From CAXBPY01 sp003455275 (GTDB lineage: Bacteria; Bacteroidota; Bacteroidia; Chitinophagales; UBA10324), in NCBI GenBank assembly GCA_963977675.1, contig CAXBPY010000061.1, positions 1 to 17,591 on the forward strand: a stretch of 17,591 nt of DNA, read 5' to 3'. The translations under genes and the position numbers were made by a program. Numbering within the stretch: position 1 is the first letter of the stretch; every line of letters begins with the position of its first letter. Shown here piece after piece: positions 1 to 6,514 of the stretch. The notes beneath the pieces were generated by a model that worked only from the letters and a program-made list of their open reading frames with translations, had not been told where the DNA came from and did no database searches.

Positions 1-234
1 AGCGTAACTGAATTCGCAACCGAATTGTTTTCCATCTCCAAACAAATGCTGAAAGCCGGGTAAATCATGCGGAGTAGATATGATGAGTATCTCCCGGATT
101 CCTGCAAGCATGAGTACAGAGAGCGGATAATAAATCATTGGCTTATCATAGATGGGCATCATTTGTTTGCTGATTGCATAGGTGATAGGGTAAAGCCGAG
201 TGCCGCTTCCACCTGCGAGTATGATTCCTTTCAT
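1..234 (-). CDS. rfbA: Glucose-1-phosphate thymidylyltransferase, N-terminal part (runs off left edge)
   Basis: The minus strand read from an ATG at 234 gives 78 codons without a stop to the window edge. The protein opens with the nucleotidyltransferase signature MKGIILAGGSGTRLYPIT, followed by SKQMMP and IYDKPMIYYPLS. This is the classic N-terminus of RmlA/RfbA, which makes dTDP-glucose from dTTP and glucose 1-phosphate, the first step to dTDP-rhamnose for surface polysaccharide. The GGSGTR loop binds the nucleotide phosphates, and the Lys in SKQ and the DKP segment belong to the active site in this family. The enzyme is cytoplasmic. About three quarters of the usual ~290 aa lies outside the window. 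No Shine-Dalgarno precedes the ATG. It is separated from gdhA upstream by a terminator, so it probably has its own promoter in 235-393, where I could not find a convincing one. Confidence 0.93.
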   Translation of the reverse strand, partial: MKGIILAGGSGTRLYPITYAISKQMMPIYDKPMIYYPLSVLMLAGIREILIISTPHDLPGFQHLFGDGKQFGCEFSYA

Positions 235-393
235 GTTAGCGGACGAAAATAAGAGTTGATTTGCTGAATAGTTTATTGAATGAATAGTTTCTTGCATCTG
301 TTATTCTTTGATTCATTATTAAGTGATGAATTTTATGTTTTAGAAAAATTATGATGCTTGAAAAAATTCACTTCCCTGAATGCGATTTGTATT

Positions 394-430
394 TGAAAAA
401 AAAAGTCGCTCCCGGTTTGGAAGCGACTTT
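394..430 (-). terminator. Rho-independent terminator after gdhA
   Basis: A 9-bp perfect stem (AAAGTCGCT 402-410 with AGCGACTTT 422-430) surrounds an 11-base loop. On the minus strand it is followed by a run of T (complement of the A-run 396-404). It lies 55 bases past the gdhA stop and so ends the recF-to-gdhA operon before rfbA. Both flanks carry A/T runs, so it could also work on the plus strand, but no plus-strand gene ends here. Confidence 0.8.
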
Positions 431-484
431 TATTATCAAGTAGTTAGTTGGTAGTATTATATAGAGTTAACCAACCACAGTTTA

Positions 485-1912
485 TTAAGGCCAGATACCA
501 AGGTTCATATAAGAACTTGCAACCTTATTGATAGAAACAATGAATGCTGCTGTGCGGTGATCTTTTACTTTTTTATGAGCAAGCAATGCATTTCGAATGT
601 CGTGGAAAGAAGAAATCATAGTTTCTTCTAATCCGCTGTTTACTAAATCAACTTCATCAGCTCCGTGAGTAATAGCTCTGCGCTCGCCAGCCGACATGCT
701 TTTGCCAGTCATATTTTCTATAGACTCGACCATTTTAATGTTAGTGTTTTCAGTAAAGCGCTTATCCATTCTTCCGAAACGAACATGTGAAAGATTTTTT
801 AGCCATTCGAAATATGAAACTGTAACTCCGCCGGCATTCAAATACATATCCGGAATAATTACGGCACCTTTCTTCAACAAAATTTCTTCAGCATCAGGTG
901 TTACAGGGCCATTAGCTCCTTCGGCAATAATTTTTGCTTTTACATTCGGAGCATTATCACCTGTGATTACATTTTCCAAAGCAGCAGGAACCAATATGTC
1001 GCAGTCAAACTCAAGAAGTGCAGCAGCATTTTTAAACACTTTCGCTTTCGGATAAGTTAACAATGTTTTGTGTTCTTCTTTCCATTTCATCACATCACTC
1101 AGATCTAAACCTTTTGAATTGTAAAGCGCGCAATCAATTTCGCTTAAACCAACAAGTGTGGCTCCAGCTTCCCAGAAAAATAAAGCAGAATGATAACCCA
1201 CATTACCGAGACCCTGAACCGCGACTCTCTTTCCAGCAATTCCGGTTGTGAGTCCAAGTGGTTTCATATCTTCAGCAATGCTGCATAATTCGCGAATGCC
1301 AAAAAACACACCGCGACCTGTTGCTTCTTTTCTGCCACGAACACCGCCAGCTGAAACAGGCTTACCGGTTACACATCCATATGCTTCTACCTGGCCTGGA
1401 TTAAATGCAACATAGGTATCAAGAATCCAACTCATTTCTCTTTCGCCGGTTCCGTAATCTGGCGCCGGAACATCAATGCCGGGGCCAATAAAATTTTTAC
1501 GAATTAGTTCGGCTGTGTATCGGCGAGTAATTCTTTCAAGTTGATCGGGAGTATAATTTTTAGGATTGATTTTTATTCCTCCTTTTGCCCCACCGAATGG
1601 AACATCAACTATTGAACACTTGTAGGTCATAAGCGCTGCAAGTGCCATCACTTCGTCCTGATTAACCATGTCCGAATAACGAATTCCTCCTTTACACGGA
1701 ACCTTATGTTGTGAATGCTGAACACGATAAGCCTCTATCACTTCAACGCGATCTTCTATTTTAATAGGGAATCGCATTTGGTAAACACTGTTGCATGCTT
1801 TAATCTGATCGAGCAATCCTTTAGGATACTTGGTATGTGCAGCGGCCTTGTCAAAATAGTCTTCCACATTCTGAAAGAAACTGTATTGATGCGGAGATGC
1901 GGCTTTTTTCAT
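485..1912 (-). CDS. gdhA: Glu/Leu/Phe/Val dehydrogenase; hexameric glutamate dehydrogenase
   Basis: This 475-aa cytoplasmic enzyme interconverts glutamate and 2-oxoglutarate plus ammonium with NAD(P). The N-terminal substrate domain contains K74 (CKGGIRYS), K98 (MTYKCSIV) and K110 (PFGGAKGG). Their 24- and 12-residue spacing equals that of the substrate-binding and catalytic lysines of clostridial GDH, and D152 (PAPDYGTG) fits the catalytic Asp. The Rossmann domain begins with GLGNVG at 234-239. The acidic E258 after the second strand (LVGLSE) suggests NAD(H) preference, which is inference. The ATG start has an A-rich upstream stretch and no Shine-Dalgarno. The gene begins 11 bases after ccmD and is last in the recF operon, followed by a good terminator. 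A leucine dehydrogenase is unlikely because those are about 360 aa. With glnN at the other end of the window it covers both entry routes of ammonium. Confidence 0.93.
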   Translation of the reverse strand: MKKAASPHQYSFFQNVEDYFDKAAAHTKYPKGLLDQIKACNSVYQMRFPIKIEDRVEVIEAYRVQHSQHKVPCKGGIRYSDMVNQDEVMALAALMTYKCSIVDVPFGGAKGGIKINPKNYTPDQLERITRRYTAELIRKNFIGPGIDVPAPDYGTGEREMSWILDTYVAFNPGQVEAYGCVTGKPVSAGGVRGRKEATGRGVFFGIRELCSIAEDMKPLGLTTGIAGKRVAVQGLGNVGYHSALFFWEAGATLVGLSEIDCALYNSKGLDLSDVMKWKEEHKTLLTYPKAKVFKNAAALLEFDCDILVPAALENVITGDNAPNVKAKIIAEGANGPVTPDAEEILLKKGAVIIPDMYLNAGGVTVSYFEWLKNLSHVRFGRMDKRFTENTNIKMVESIENMTGKSMSAGERRAITHGADEVDLVNSGLEETMISSFHDIRNALLAHKKVKDHRTAAFIVSINKVASSYMNLGIWP

Positions 1913-1923
1913 TGTTTATGTTT

Positions 1924-2154
1924 TTAGTTTGAAAAGTTTTCGTTTATTTTTTTTTCCAGTTTACGGAGTCTGATTTCCTGAGAAATAAGGAACGCTGTGA
2001 TACCGGTGAAAATTATTATTAGCACCGAAACCACTACATATATTTTTCCATTGCTGCGCATTTTATCTGCCATTTCAATTGCATTGTTCTGTGCAAATGA
2101 TGAGAGTGATATCATCTGTAAGAAAAGCAAAAAGAAAATTTTTTTCAGATTCAC
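1924..2154 (-). CDS. ccmD: CcmD-like small membrane protein (cytochrome c maturation)
   Basis: The 76-aa protein opens with a predicted signal peptide (charged NLKK, hydrophobic IFFLLFLQM..., ending SFAQ), a typical Bacteroidota cleavage context. Then comes a short periplasmic stretch (NNAIEMADKMRSNGK), one membrane helix at about residues 39-58, and a charged cytoplasmic tail (EIRLRKLEKKINE). This build and the position directly after ccmC match the Bacteroidota CcmD-like family. CcmD stabilises the CcmC-haem complex that delivers haem for c-type cytochromes. The start is GTG at 2152-2154; the next ATG (codon 14) would cut off the signal peptide, so GTG is preferred. The gap to ccmC is 45 bases. 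The assignment rests on topology and context more than sequence motifs, because this family is poorly conserved. Confidence 0.72.
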   Translation of the reverse strand: MNLKKIFFLLFLQMISLSSFAQNNAIEMADKMRSNGKIYVVVSVLIIIFTGITAFLISQEIRLRKLEKKINENFSN

Positions 2155-2199
2155 GGGAGCAATTTTGAGTGTGCGAATAAAATATTTTTTTGTAAAAAA

Positions 2200-2913
2200 T
2201 TAAATGGAACTATCTAATGATTTTGCAGGGTTGGAATGATGGAATAAAATTTTGCGTTTGAGAATTTCGGTTCTTGCAATTACAGAAACTATCCAGCAGC
2301 CAAGTCCGCTCCAACCTAAAACAGCAGGATAGAAAACCAACCGCATGTTGCTGTCAAGATCATAAGCGCTGAAACCGGGATTGCCTCCATTGCCGGGATG
2401 CAATGAATCCGTGAGCCGCGGAACAATAAAAATGATGGGGATGAAAACGAAAAAGAAAATAATGTTTGCAACTGCACCAACGCGTGCGCGGCGATCTATA
2501 TCATCTATGCTCCCGCGAAGAATGAAGTAGGCAAAGTAGATAAGCAAACCAACAGCTGCAGCGTTTTCCTTCGGGTCATTATTCCACCAAACGCCCCATG
2601 TAAATTGAGCCCAAACCATACCCGTTGTTATTCCACAGCAACCAAATAGTAAAGCCACTTTGGTAAATGCTGAAGCAAGGATGTCGTGTTCTTGTTTTCC
2701 TTTATTCAGATACAACATACTATTAACAACAGCACAGATTAATAGCAAGGTCATTCCAAACCACATGGGCACATGAAAATAAAGATTGCGAATAGTTTCG
2801 TGAAGAATTGCAAGGTGGGGAACGGTAAACAGCATTCCCATAATAAGTGTGTAGAGCATAAATATCACCACAAGTATTTTCCACCACCTCTTATGTAACC
2901 AGGTTTCTTTCAA
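2200..2913 (-). CDS. ccmC: Haem export/handling protein CcmC (CcsA superfamily)
   Basis: The 237-aa protein has about six membrane helices. A tryptophan-rich segment lies at about residues 101-113 (WAQFTWGVWWNNDPK), the WWD-type haem-handling motif of the CcmC/CcmF/CcsA family. Two histidines flank it: H47 (NLYFHVPMW) and H172 (DSLHPGNGG), in the places of the haem-ligand histidines of E. coli CcmC. The protein presents haem on the outer face of the inner membrane for transfer to CcmE. The only possible start that keeps the first helix is TTG at 2911-2913. Upstream the frame stays open to the stop of the DUF721 gene, with no ATG or GTG. The gap to DUF721 is 48 bases, and ccmD follows. The WWD end reads NNDPK rather than the proteobacterial VWDAR type. 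No ccmB, ccmE or ccmF lies in this window. Confidence 0.88.
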   Translation of the reverse strand: MKETWLHKRWWKILVVIFMLYTLIMGMLFTVPHLAILHETIRNLYFHVPMWFGMTLLLICAVVNSMLYLNKGKQEHDILASAFTKVALLFGCCGITTGMVWAQFTWGVWWNNDPKENAAAVGLLIYFAYFILRGSIDDIDRRARVGAVANIIFFFVFIPIIFIVPRLTDSLHPGNGGNPGFSAYDLDSNMRLVFYPAVLGWSGLGCWIVSVIARTEILKRKILFHHSNPAKSLDSSI

Positions 2914-2961
2914 CCAAAAAAAATTGTGGCGGCAATAATAAAGAACGGATTTGATGAAGTA

Positions 2962-3252
2962 TCACCTCACAATTACCTCCTCAACTAAGCCTTCACTAAA
3001 TTTAATATTAATTACTTCAATGAGTTTAGCCCGTGAATAAATGAGTTCGTTTTTTAATGGTGCTGAGCTGACTTCGATATAAAGTTTCTTTTTATGCAAG
3101 CGAATCTTTGTTGTGTATTTCGCAATTGTTTTTCCAAGAAGTTCCTCCCAGGCATTTAGCAACCGCACTTCATTTACCTTATCTGTCCACCGGTTGCTCT
3201 GGGTTAATTGTTTTAGTACATCCTTTATCGGCTGATCATTATGCTTTTTCAT
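2962..3252 (-). CDS. DUF721 (DciA-like) protein
   Basis: The 96-aa protein fits the DUF721 family: an N-terminal helix (IKDVLKQLTQS), then VRLLNAWEELLGKTIAKYT, then a basic strand-rich part (KIRLHKKKLYIEVSSAPLKNEL). The NAWxxLxGxxIAxxT and LxIxVSSAPLxNEL patterns are the family core. DciA in other bacteria helps load or activate the replicative helicase DnaB; whether this short form does so is inference. It follows recF by only 19 bases, a common recF-DUF721 arrangement in Bacteroidota, which supports a DNA replication or repair link. It starts with ATG at 3250-3252 without a Shine-Dalgarno. There is no signal peptide or membrane helix, so it acts in the cytoplasm. Confidence 0.85.
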   Translation of the reverse strand: MKKHNDQPIKDVLKQLTQSNRWTDKVNEVRLLNAWEELLGKTIAKYTTKIRLHKKKLYIEVSSAPLKNELIYSRAKLIEVINIKFSEGLVEEVIVR

Positions 3253-3271
3253 TATAGATAAATATTGCTCA

Positions 3272-4381
3272 TTAAGTTATAGGTTGATTTGTGGTTCTTG
3301 TCTGAACAATTCCGTTTTCGACATTAAAAATTCTATTTGATTTTTTAAGGAAGGAATTGTCAAATGAGGTGCAGGTAATAAAAACCTGAGAATGATTTTT
3401 GGAAGAAACTTCTTCAAGCAATTTCATTGAACGATCGTGATCCAGTTTGTCGAAGATGTCATCGAGCAAAAGAAGGGGAGCGGTGTCTTTTTCATTTCTG
3501 ATGAAATCAAATTGCGCTAATTTCAGTGCAATGAGAAAAGATTTTTTTTGACCCTGGCTCCCGAATTTTTTCAATGAAAAATCATTTAACAAAAAATCAA
3601 GATCGTCTCGATGGATTCCGAAATTGGTGCGCTGGGTAGCTATATCTTTTTCCCGAAAAATAAGGAGCGACTTTGTGAAATTATTTTCAAATAACTGCGA
3701 TTCATATTCAAGCGATGCAGTTTCTCTTTCTTCAGAAATGAATAGATATTTTTTCTGAATGAAAGGAACAATTTGCCGAAGACATTTTTTTCGTTCTTCG
3801 AAAATTTTTTCTCCAAAATTAGCCAGTTGCTCATCCAGAATATTCATCAGATGCTCGTCTCGTGAAAAGCCGGAGGCCCACTGTTTAAGCAATGCATTTC
3901 GTTGTAATAGTGTGCGATTGTATTGGATCAGATGATCTAAATAAATTCTGTCCACCTGGGCAATCATGCTGTCAAGCCAACGCCTTCGGGCTTCGCTTCC
4001 CTCAATGATCAGTGAAATGTCGTCAGGTGCTATTACAACAACCGGATATTTACCTACATGATCTGCAATCTTTTCATAAGAAATAGAATCATGTTTCAAA
4101 ATTTTCTGAACACCACTTTGATAGGCCAGCGATATAATTTCATCACCATGTTCAGAATCAAAAATTCCTTCCAGCCGAAAATACTCTTCTCCAATTTTTA
4201 CTGCACCTGAATCACCGGAATGAAAGTATGCTTTTACGAGGCAGAGGTAATGTATGGCTTCAATTACATTAGTCTTTCCTGAACCGTTTCTTCCGGTAAA
4301 AATATTTATTCCGTCACTGAAATTAATCTCCTGTGAAGCATAGTTTCTGAAATTTGTAAGTGATATTTTGCGGAGTAACAA
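3272..4381 (-). CDS. recF: DNA replication and repair protein RecF
   Basis: This 369-aa SMC-like ATPase loads RecA at single-strand gaps together with RecO and RecR. The N-terminus is typical (LLRKISLTNFRNY), followed by Walker A GRNGSGKT at 30-37. The C-terminal lobe has the ABC-type signature (GSQGQKKS, about 274-281), Walker B (LLLLDDIF, about 303-310) and the D-loop (DKLD, 311-314). The region HRDDLDFLLN near 257-266 is also family-typical. Length is normal. The start is TTG at 4379-4381. No ATG or GTG lies between it and the in-frame stop 13 codons upstream, and the next start would remove the conserved beta strand. It is first in the recF-DUF721-ccmC-ccmD-gdhA operon and divergent from pdhA, with 67 bases to the first possible pdhA codon. 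Confidence 0.95.
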   Translation of the reverse strand: MLLRKISLTNFRNYASQEINFSDGINIFTGRNGSGKTNVIEAIHYLCLVKAYFHSGDSGAVKIGEEYFRLEGIFDSEHGDEIISLAYQSGVQKILKHDSISYEKIADHVGKYPVVVIAPDDISLIIEGSEARRRWLDSMIAQVDRIYLDHLIQYNRTLLQRNALLKQWASGFSRDEHLMNILDEQLANFGEKIFEERKKCLRQIVPFIQKKYLFISEERETASLEYESQLFENNFTKSLLIFREKDIATQRTNFGIHRDDLDFLLNDFSLKKFGSQGQKKSFLIALKLAQFDFIRNEKDTAPLLLLDDIFDKLDHDRSMKLLEEVSSKNHSQVFITCTSFDNSFLKKSNRIFNVENGIVQTRTTNQPIT

Positions 4382-4398
4382 GAAATGAATTAAGCGCT

Positions 4399-4433
4399 CA
4401 AATATGAAGCAGGGCTCTCACTTTGCTATGCAA
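4399..4433 (-). promoter_or_regulatory. Weak candidate promoter for recF operon
   Basis: On the minus strand CATATTTG (4406-4399) differs from the Bacteroidota -7 box TAnnTTTG at one base. A TTG (4433-4431) lies upstream with a 24-base spacer, slightly longer than usual. It would give a leader of roughly a dozen bases before the TTG start of recF. The element interleaves with the pdhA promoter on the other strand. Confidence 0.3.
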
Positions 4434-4451
4434 TGCGTCTGACTATATTTG
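4422..4451 (+). promoter_or_regulatory. Bacteroidota-type promoter of pdhA
   Basis: TTTG at 4422-4425 and TATATTTG at 4444-4451 match the Bacteroidota -33 (TTTG) and -7 (TAnnTTTG) boxes without mismatch, with an 18-base spacer. Transcription would begin a few bases after 4451. The -7 box contains the TTG (4449-4451) that would be the longest possible start of pdhA, so that TTG is unlikely to be in the mRNA. The match to a short consensus is read by eye. Confidence 0.6.
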
Positions 4452-4469
4452 CCGACCATTTTTTCGACT

Positions 4470-5465
4470 GTGGCTAAAGAAAAATTTACTAAGGAAATTT
4501 ATTTAAGTTGGTATGAAAACATGCTTCGTATCCGCCGATTTGAAGAGAAGGCCGGACAACTATATGGCATGCAAAAGATTCGTGGCTTCTGTCATTTGTA
4601 TATCGGTCAGGAAGCTGTGGCAGCGGGAACAATCTCTGCTCTCAGAAGTATGGATCCAATTATTACAGCATATAGGGATCATGGACTTGCCATTGCCCGC
4701 GGATTAAGCGCTGATTCTTGTATGGCCGAATTGTTTGGAAAGGCAACAGGTTGTTCAAAAGGCAAAGGGGGATCCATGCATTTTTTCAGTAAAGAACATT
4801 CCTTCTTTGGTGGTCATGGTATTGTAGGTGCACAAATTCCATTGGGAGCCGGAATAGCTTTCGCCGAAAAATACAAAGGCACAGATAATGTTTGCATTTG
4901 TTTCTTCGGAGATGGCGCTGCTAGACAGGGCGCCTTGCATGAAACTTTCAATATGGCTATGCTTTGGAAACTGCCTGTGATTTTTGTTGTAGAAAATAAT
5001 TTCTATGCAATGGGAACATCAGTTGAAAGAAGCAGTAATGTTACAGATATAGCTCAACTGGGCGAGGCCTATCACATGCCTTCACTATCAGTTGATGGTA
5101 TGAAATGCGAAGAAGTTCATAATGGAGTTGCTGAAGCCGCTGCGCGCGCACGCAAAGGTGATGGCCCAACTTTTCTGGAAATAAAAACCTATCGATACAA
5201 GGGGCACTCGATGAGCGACCCAGCTAAGTACAGAACAAAGGAAGAAGTAGAAGAATACAAGCAGCAGGATCCATTGGAAACAACTCTTGCTTTAATTCTC
5301 GAAAAAAAATATGCGACGCAGGAAGAGATAGACACGCTGGCTGAAAAAATTCAGAAAGAGATAGACAACAGTGTAAAATTTGCCGAAGAATCTCCTTATC
5401 CGGAACAAGAAGAATTATTTAAAGAGACTTACACTCAGGCGGATTATCCTTTCATCCTTTCATAA
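4470..5465 (+). CDS. pdhA: Pyruvate dehydrogenase E1 component, alpha subunit
   Basis: The 331-aa protein (from GTG 4470) is the alpha chain of the thiamine diphosphate enzyme that decarboxylates pyruvate for acetyl-CoA synthesis. It shows the N-terminal segment MLRIRRFEEKAGQLYG, the FCHLYIGQEA segment, and KGKGGSMHFF. The thiamine diphosphate motif runs from GDG (147-149) to ENN (175-177), and the mobile loop has YRYKGHSMSDP (about 242-252). The spacing and wording are those of PDH E1 alpha rather than branched-chain E1. The frame is open seven codons further to a TTG at 4449, but that codon sits inside the -7 promoter box, so GTG 4470 is preferred; it gives a normal-length start MAKEKFTKEIY. 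E1 beta and E2 are not next to it. The next gene is a TPR protein 23 bases downstream. Confidence 0.93.
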   Translation: MAKEKFTKEIYLSWYENMLRIRRFEEKAGQLYGMQKIRGFCHLYIGQEAVAAGTISALRSMDPIITAYRDHGLAIARGLSADSCMAELFGKATGCSKGKGGSMHFFSKEHSFFGGHGIVGAQIPLGAGIAFAEKYKGTDNVCICFFGDGAARQGALHETFNMAMLWKLPVIFVVENNFYAMGTSVERSSNVTDIAQLGEAYHMPSLSVDGMKCEEVHNGVAEAAARARKGDGPTFLEIKTYRYKGHSMSDPAKYRTKEEVEEYKQQDPLETTLALILEKKYATQEEIDTLAEKIQKEIDNSVKFAEESPYPEQEELFKETYTQADYPFILS

Positions 5466-5488
5466 TAAAATTTTTAATCATTAATAAA

Positions 5489-6157
5489 ATGGCAGATAAA
5501 AAAGAAGAACAGATAATTGACATAACACAAACCTATTCCCGCTTTGAGCATTGGTTGAACAAAAACAAAATGTGGCTATCATATCTAGTAGGTGGTATCA
5601 CAATTGTTATTCTTGGATATGTAGGTTTTACAAAATTCTATCTTGGTCCAAAGGAAACAGATGCTCAAAATGAAATGTGGAAAGCCCAGGATTATTTTGC
5701 ATCTGATTCACTCAACCTGGCTTTGAATGGAGATAAAACTCATCCGGGTTTCCTTAAAATTATTGATGATTATAAATGGACAAAGGCAGCCAATTTGGCT
5801 CAGGTTTACTGCGGAATGATTTATATGAAGCAGGGAAAATTTGATGAAGCAATTGAACATCTTGAAAAATTCAATGGTAAGGATGTGTTGGTTTCCGGCG
5901 AGGCATTTTGCTTATTGGGTGATGCATACAGCGAAAAAGGAGAGAATGATAAAGCAATAGAAAATTACAAGAAGGCAGCGTATAATCATGAAAACGAATT
6001 AACAAGCGCCATGTATTTGAAAAAAGCTGGAATGCTTTCTGAAAAAACCGGAAAGAATGCCGATGCAGTTAAGTTTTACCAGGAAATAAAAGAGAAATAT
6101 CCAACGAGCGCAGAAGCAAGAGATATTGATAAATTTATAGCACGAGCACAGGGATAA
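5489..6157 (+). CDS. Membrane-anchored tetratricopeptide repeat protein
   Basis: The 222-aa protein has a charged cytoplasmic N-terminus (about 1-28), one membrane helix (about 29-50, WLSYLVGGITIVILGYVGF) and a mostly helical domain outside. TPR units are visible at about 101-130 (AQVYCGMIYMKQGKFDEAIEHLEKF), 137-166 (GEAFCLLGDAYSEKGENDKAIENYKKA) and 174-207. This build resembles YfgM/YbgF-like periplasmic scaffold proteins, but no specific partner can be named; such proteins often assist envelope assembly or the Sec translocon. It follows pdhA by 23 bases, so it is likely co-transcribed from the pdhA promoter, and a terminator follows at once. The ATG start is preceded by an A/T-rich stretch without a Shine-Dalgarno. 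The functional link to pyruvate dehydrogenase is not clear. Confidence 0.85.
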   Translation: MADKKEEQIIDITQTYSRFEHWLNKNKMWLSYLVGGITIVILGYVGFTKFYLGPKETDAQNEMWKAQDYFASDSLNLALNGDKTHPGFLKIIDDYKWTKAANLAQVYCGMIYMKQGKFDEAIEHLEKFNGKDVLVSGEAFCLLGDAYSEKGENDKAIENYKKAAYNHENELTSAMYLKKAGMLSEKTGKNADAVKFYQEIKEKYPTSAEARDIDKFIARAQG

Positions 6158-6180
6158 TTTAGATTGCATATTGTTTAAAC

Positions 6181-6219
6181 ATGGCTCACTGTTAATTAGC
6201 GGTGAGTCATTTTTTTTTT
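6181..6219 (+). terminator. Rho-independent terminator after the pdhA-TPR unit
   Basis: Stem ATGGCTCAC (6181-6189) pairs with GTGAGTCAT (6202-6210), nine pairs including one G-U, with a 12-base loop and a run of T from 6210 to 6219. It lies 23 bases after the TPR stop codon. Confidence 0.88.
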
Positions 6220-6514
6220 AACAATTTATAATTGAATTTGGGGTTCCAATTATTCCGCGTACATATAATCCTAAATCAATTGTATAAATAAATTGTTGAC
6301 TTAAGTTTAAACTTATATCTGCACTCGAGTTTATTTAAAAGATTTTTATCTGTAAAAAAATACTGAAACAGTAAGACAAATCAGCGTTTCATGTGAACAC
6401 TTCGTCTGGAAAATATTGGCGGAAGGATAGTGGAGATTTAATTTTAACCGGAGGAAATCCAATCTGAAAATCATTGTTGTTTTTGTTAATGGTACCTTTA
6501 AATAATTCAATTGC
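6220..6514 (+). other. AT-rich leader region of the adhesin operon
   Basis: This gap between the terminator and the next gene holds no credible gene. It carries a candidate promoter with a palindrome (6293-6321), a small hairpin TACTG-AAA-CAGTA at 6361-6373, and a second weaker promoter-like pair near 6474-6500 (TTG, then TACCTTTA with a short spacer). If the first promoter is used, the mRNA has an untranslated leader of roughly 190 bases, which is long for this group and could be regulatory. Confidence 0.5.
6293..6321 (+). promoter_or_regulatory. Candidate adhesin-operon promoter with 14-bp palindrome in the spacer
   Basis: TTG at 6293-6295 and TATATCTG at 6314-6321 (one mismatch to TAnnTTTG) are separated by 18 bases, the same spacing as in the pdhA promoter. 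The perfect palindrome TAAGTTTAAACTTA (6302-6315) fills the second half of the spacer and touches the -7 box, where a repressor or activator dimer could sit. The promoter match is moderate; the palindrome is certain as sequence. Confidence 0.38.

Noticed and set aside
67..252. 61-aa plus-strand frame at the left end
   Set aside because: It lies opposite rfbA, whose protein signature is clear on the minus strand.
4449..4469. TTG at 4449 as the start of pdhA (338 aa)
   Set aside because: The TTG is part of a perfect TAnnTTTG promoter box, so it should lie before the mRNA start; GTG 4470 gives a protein of normal length.
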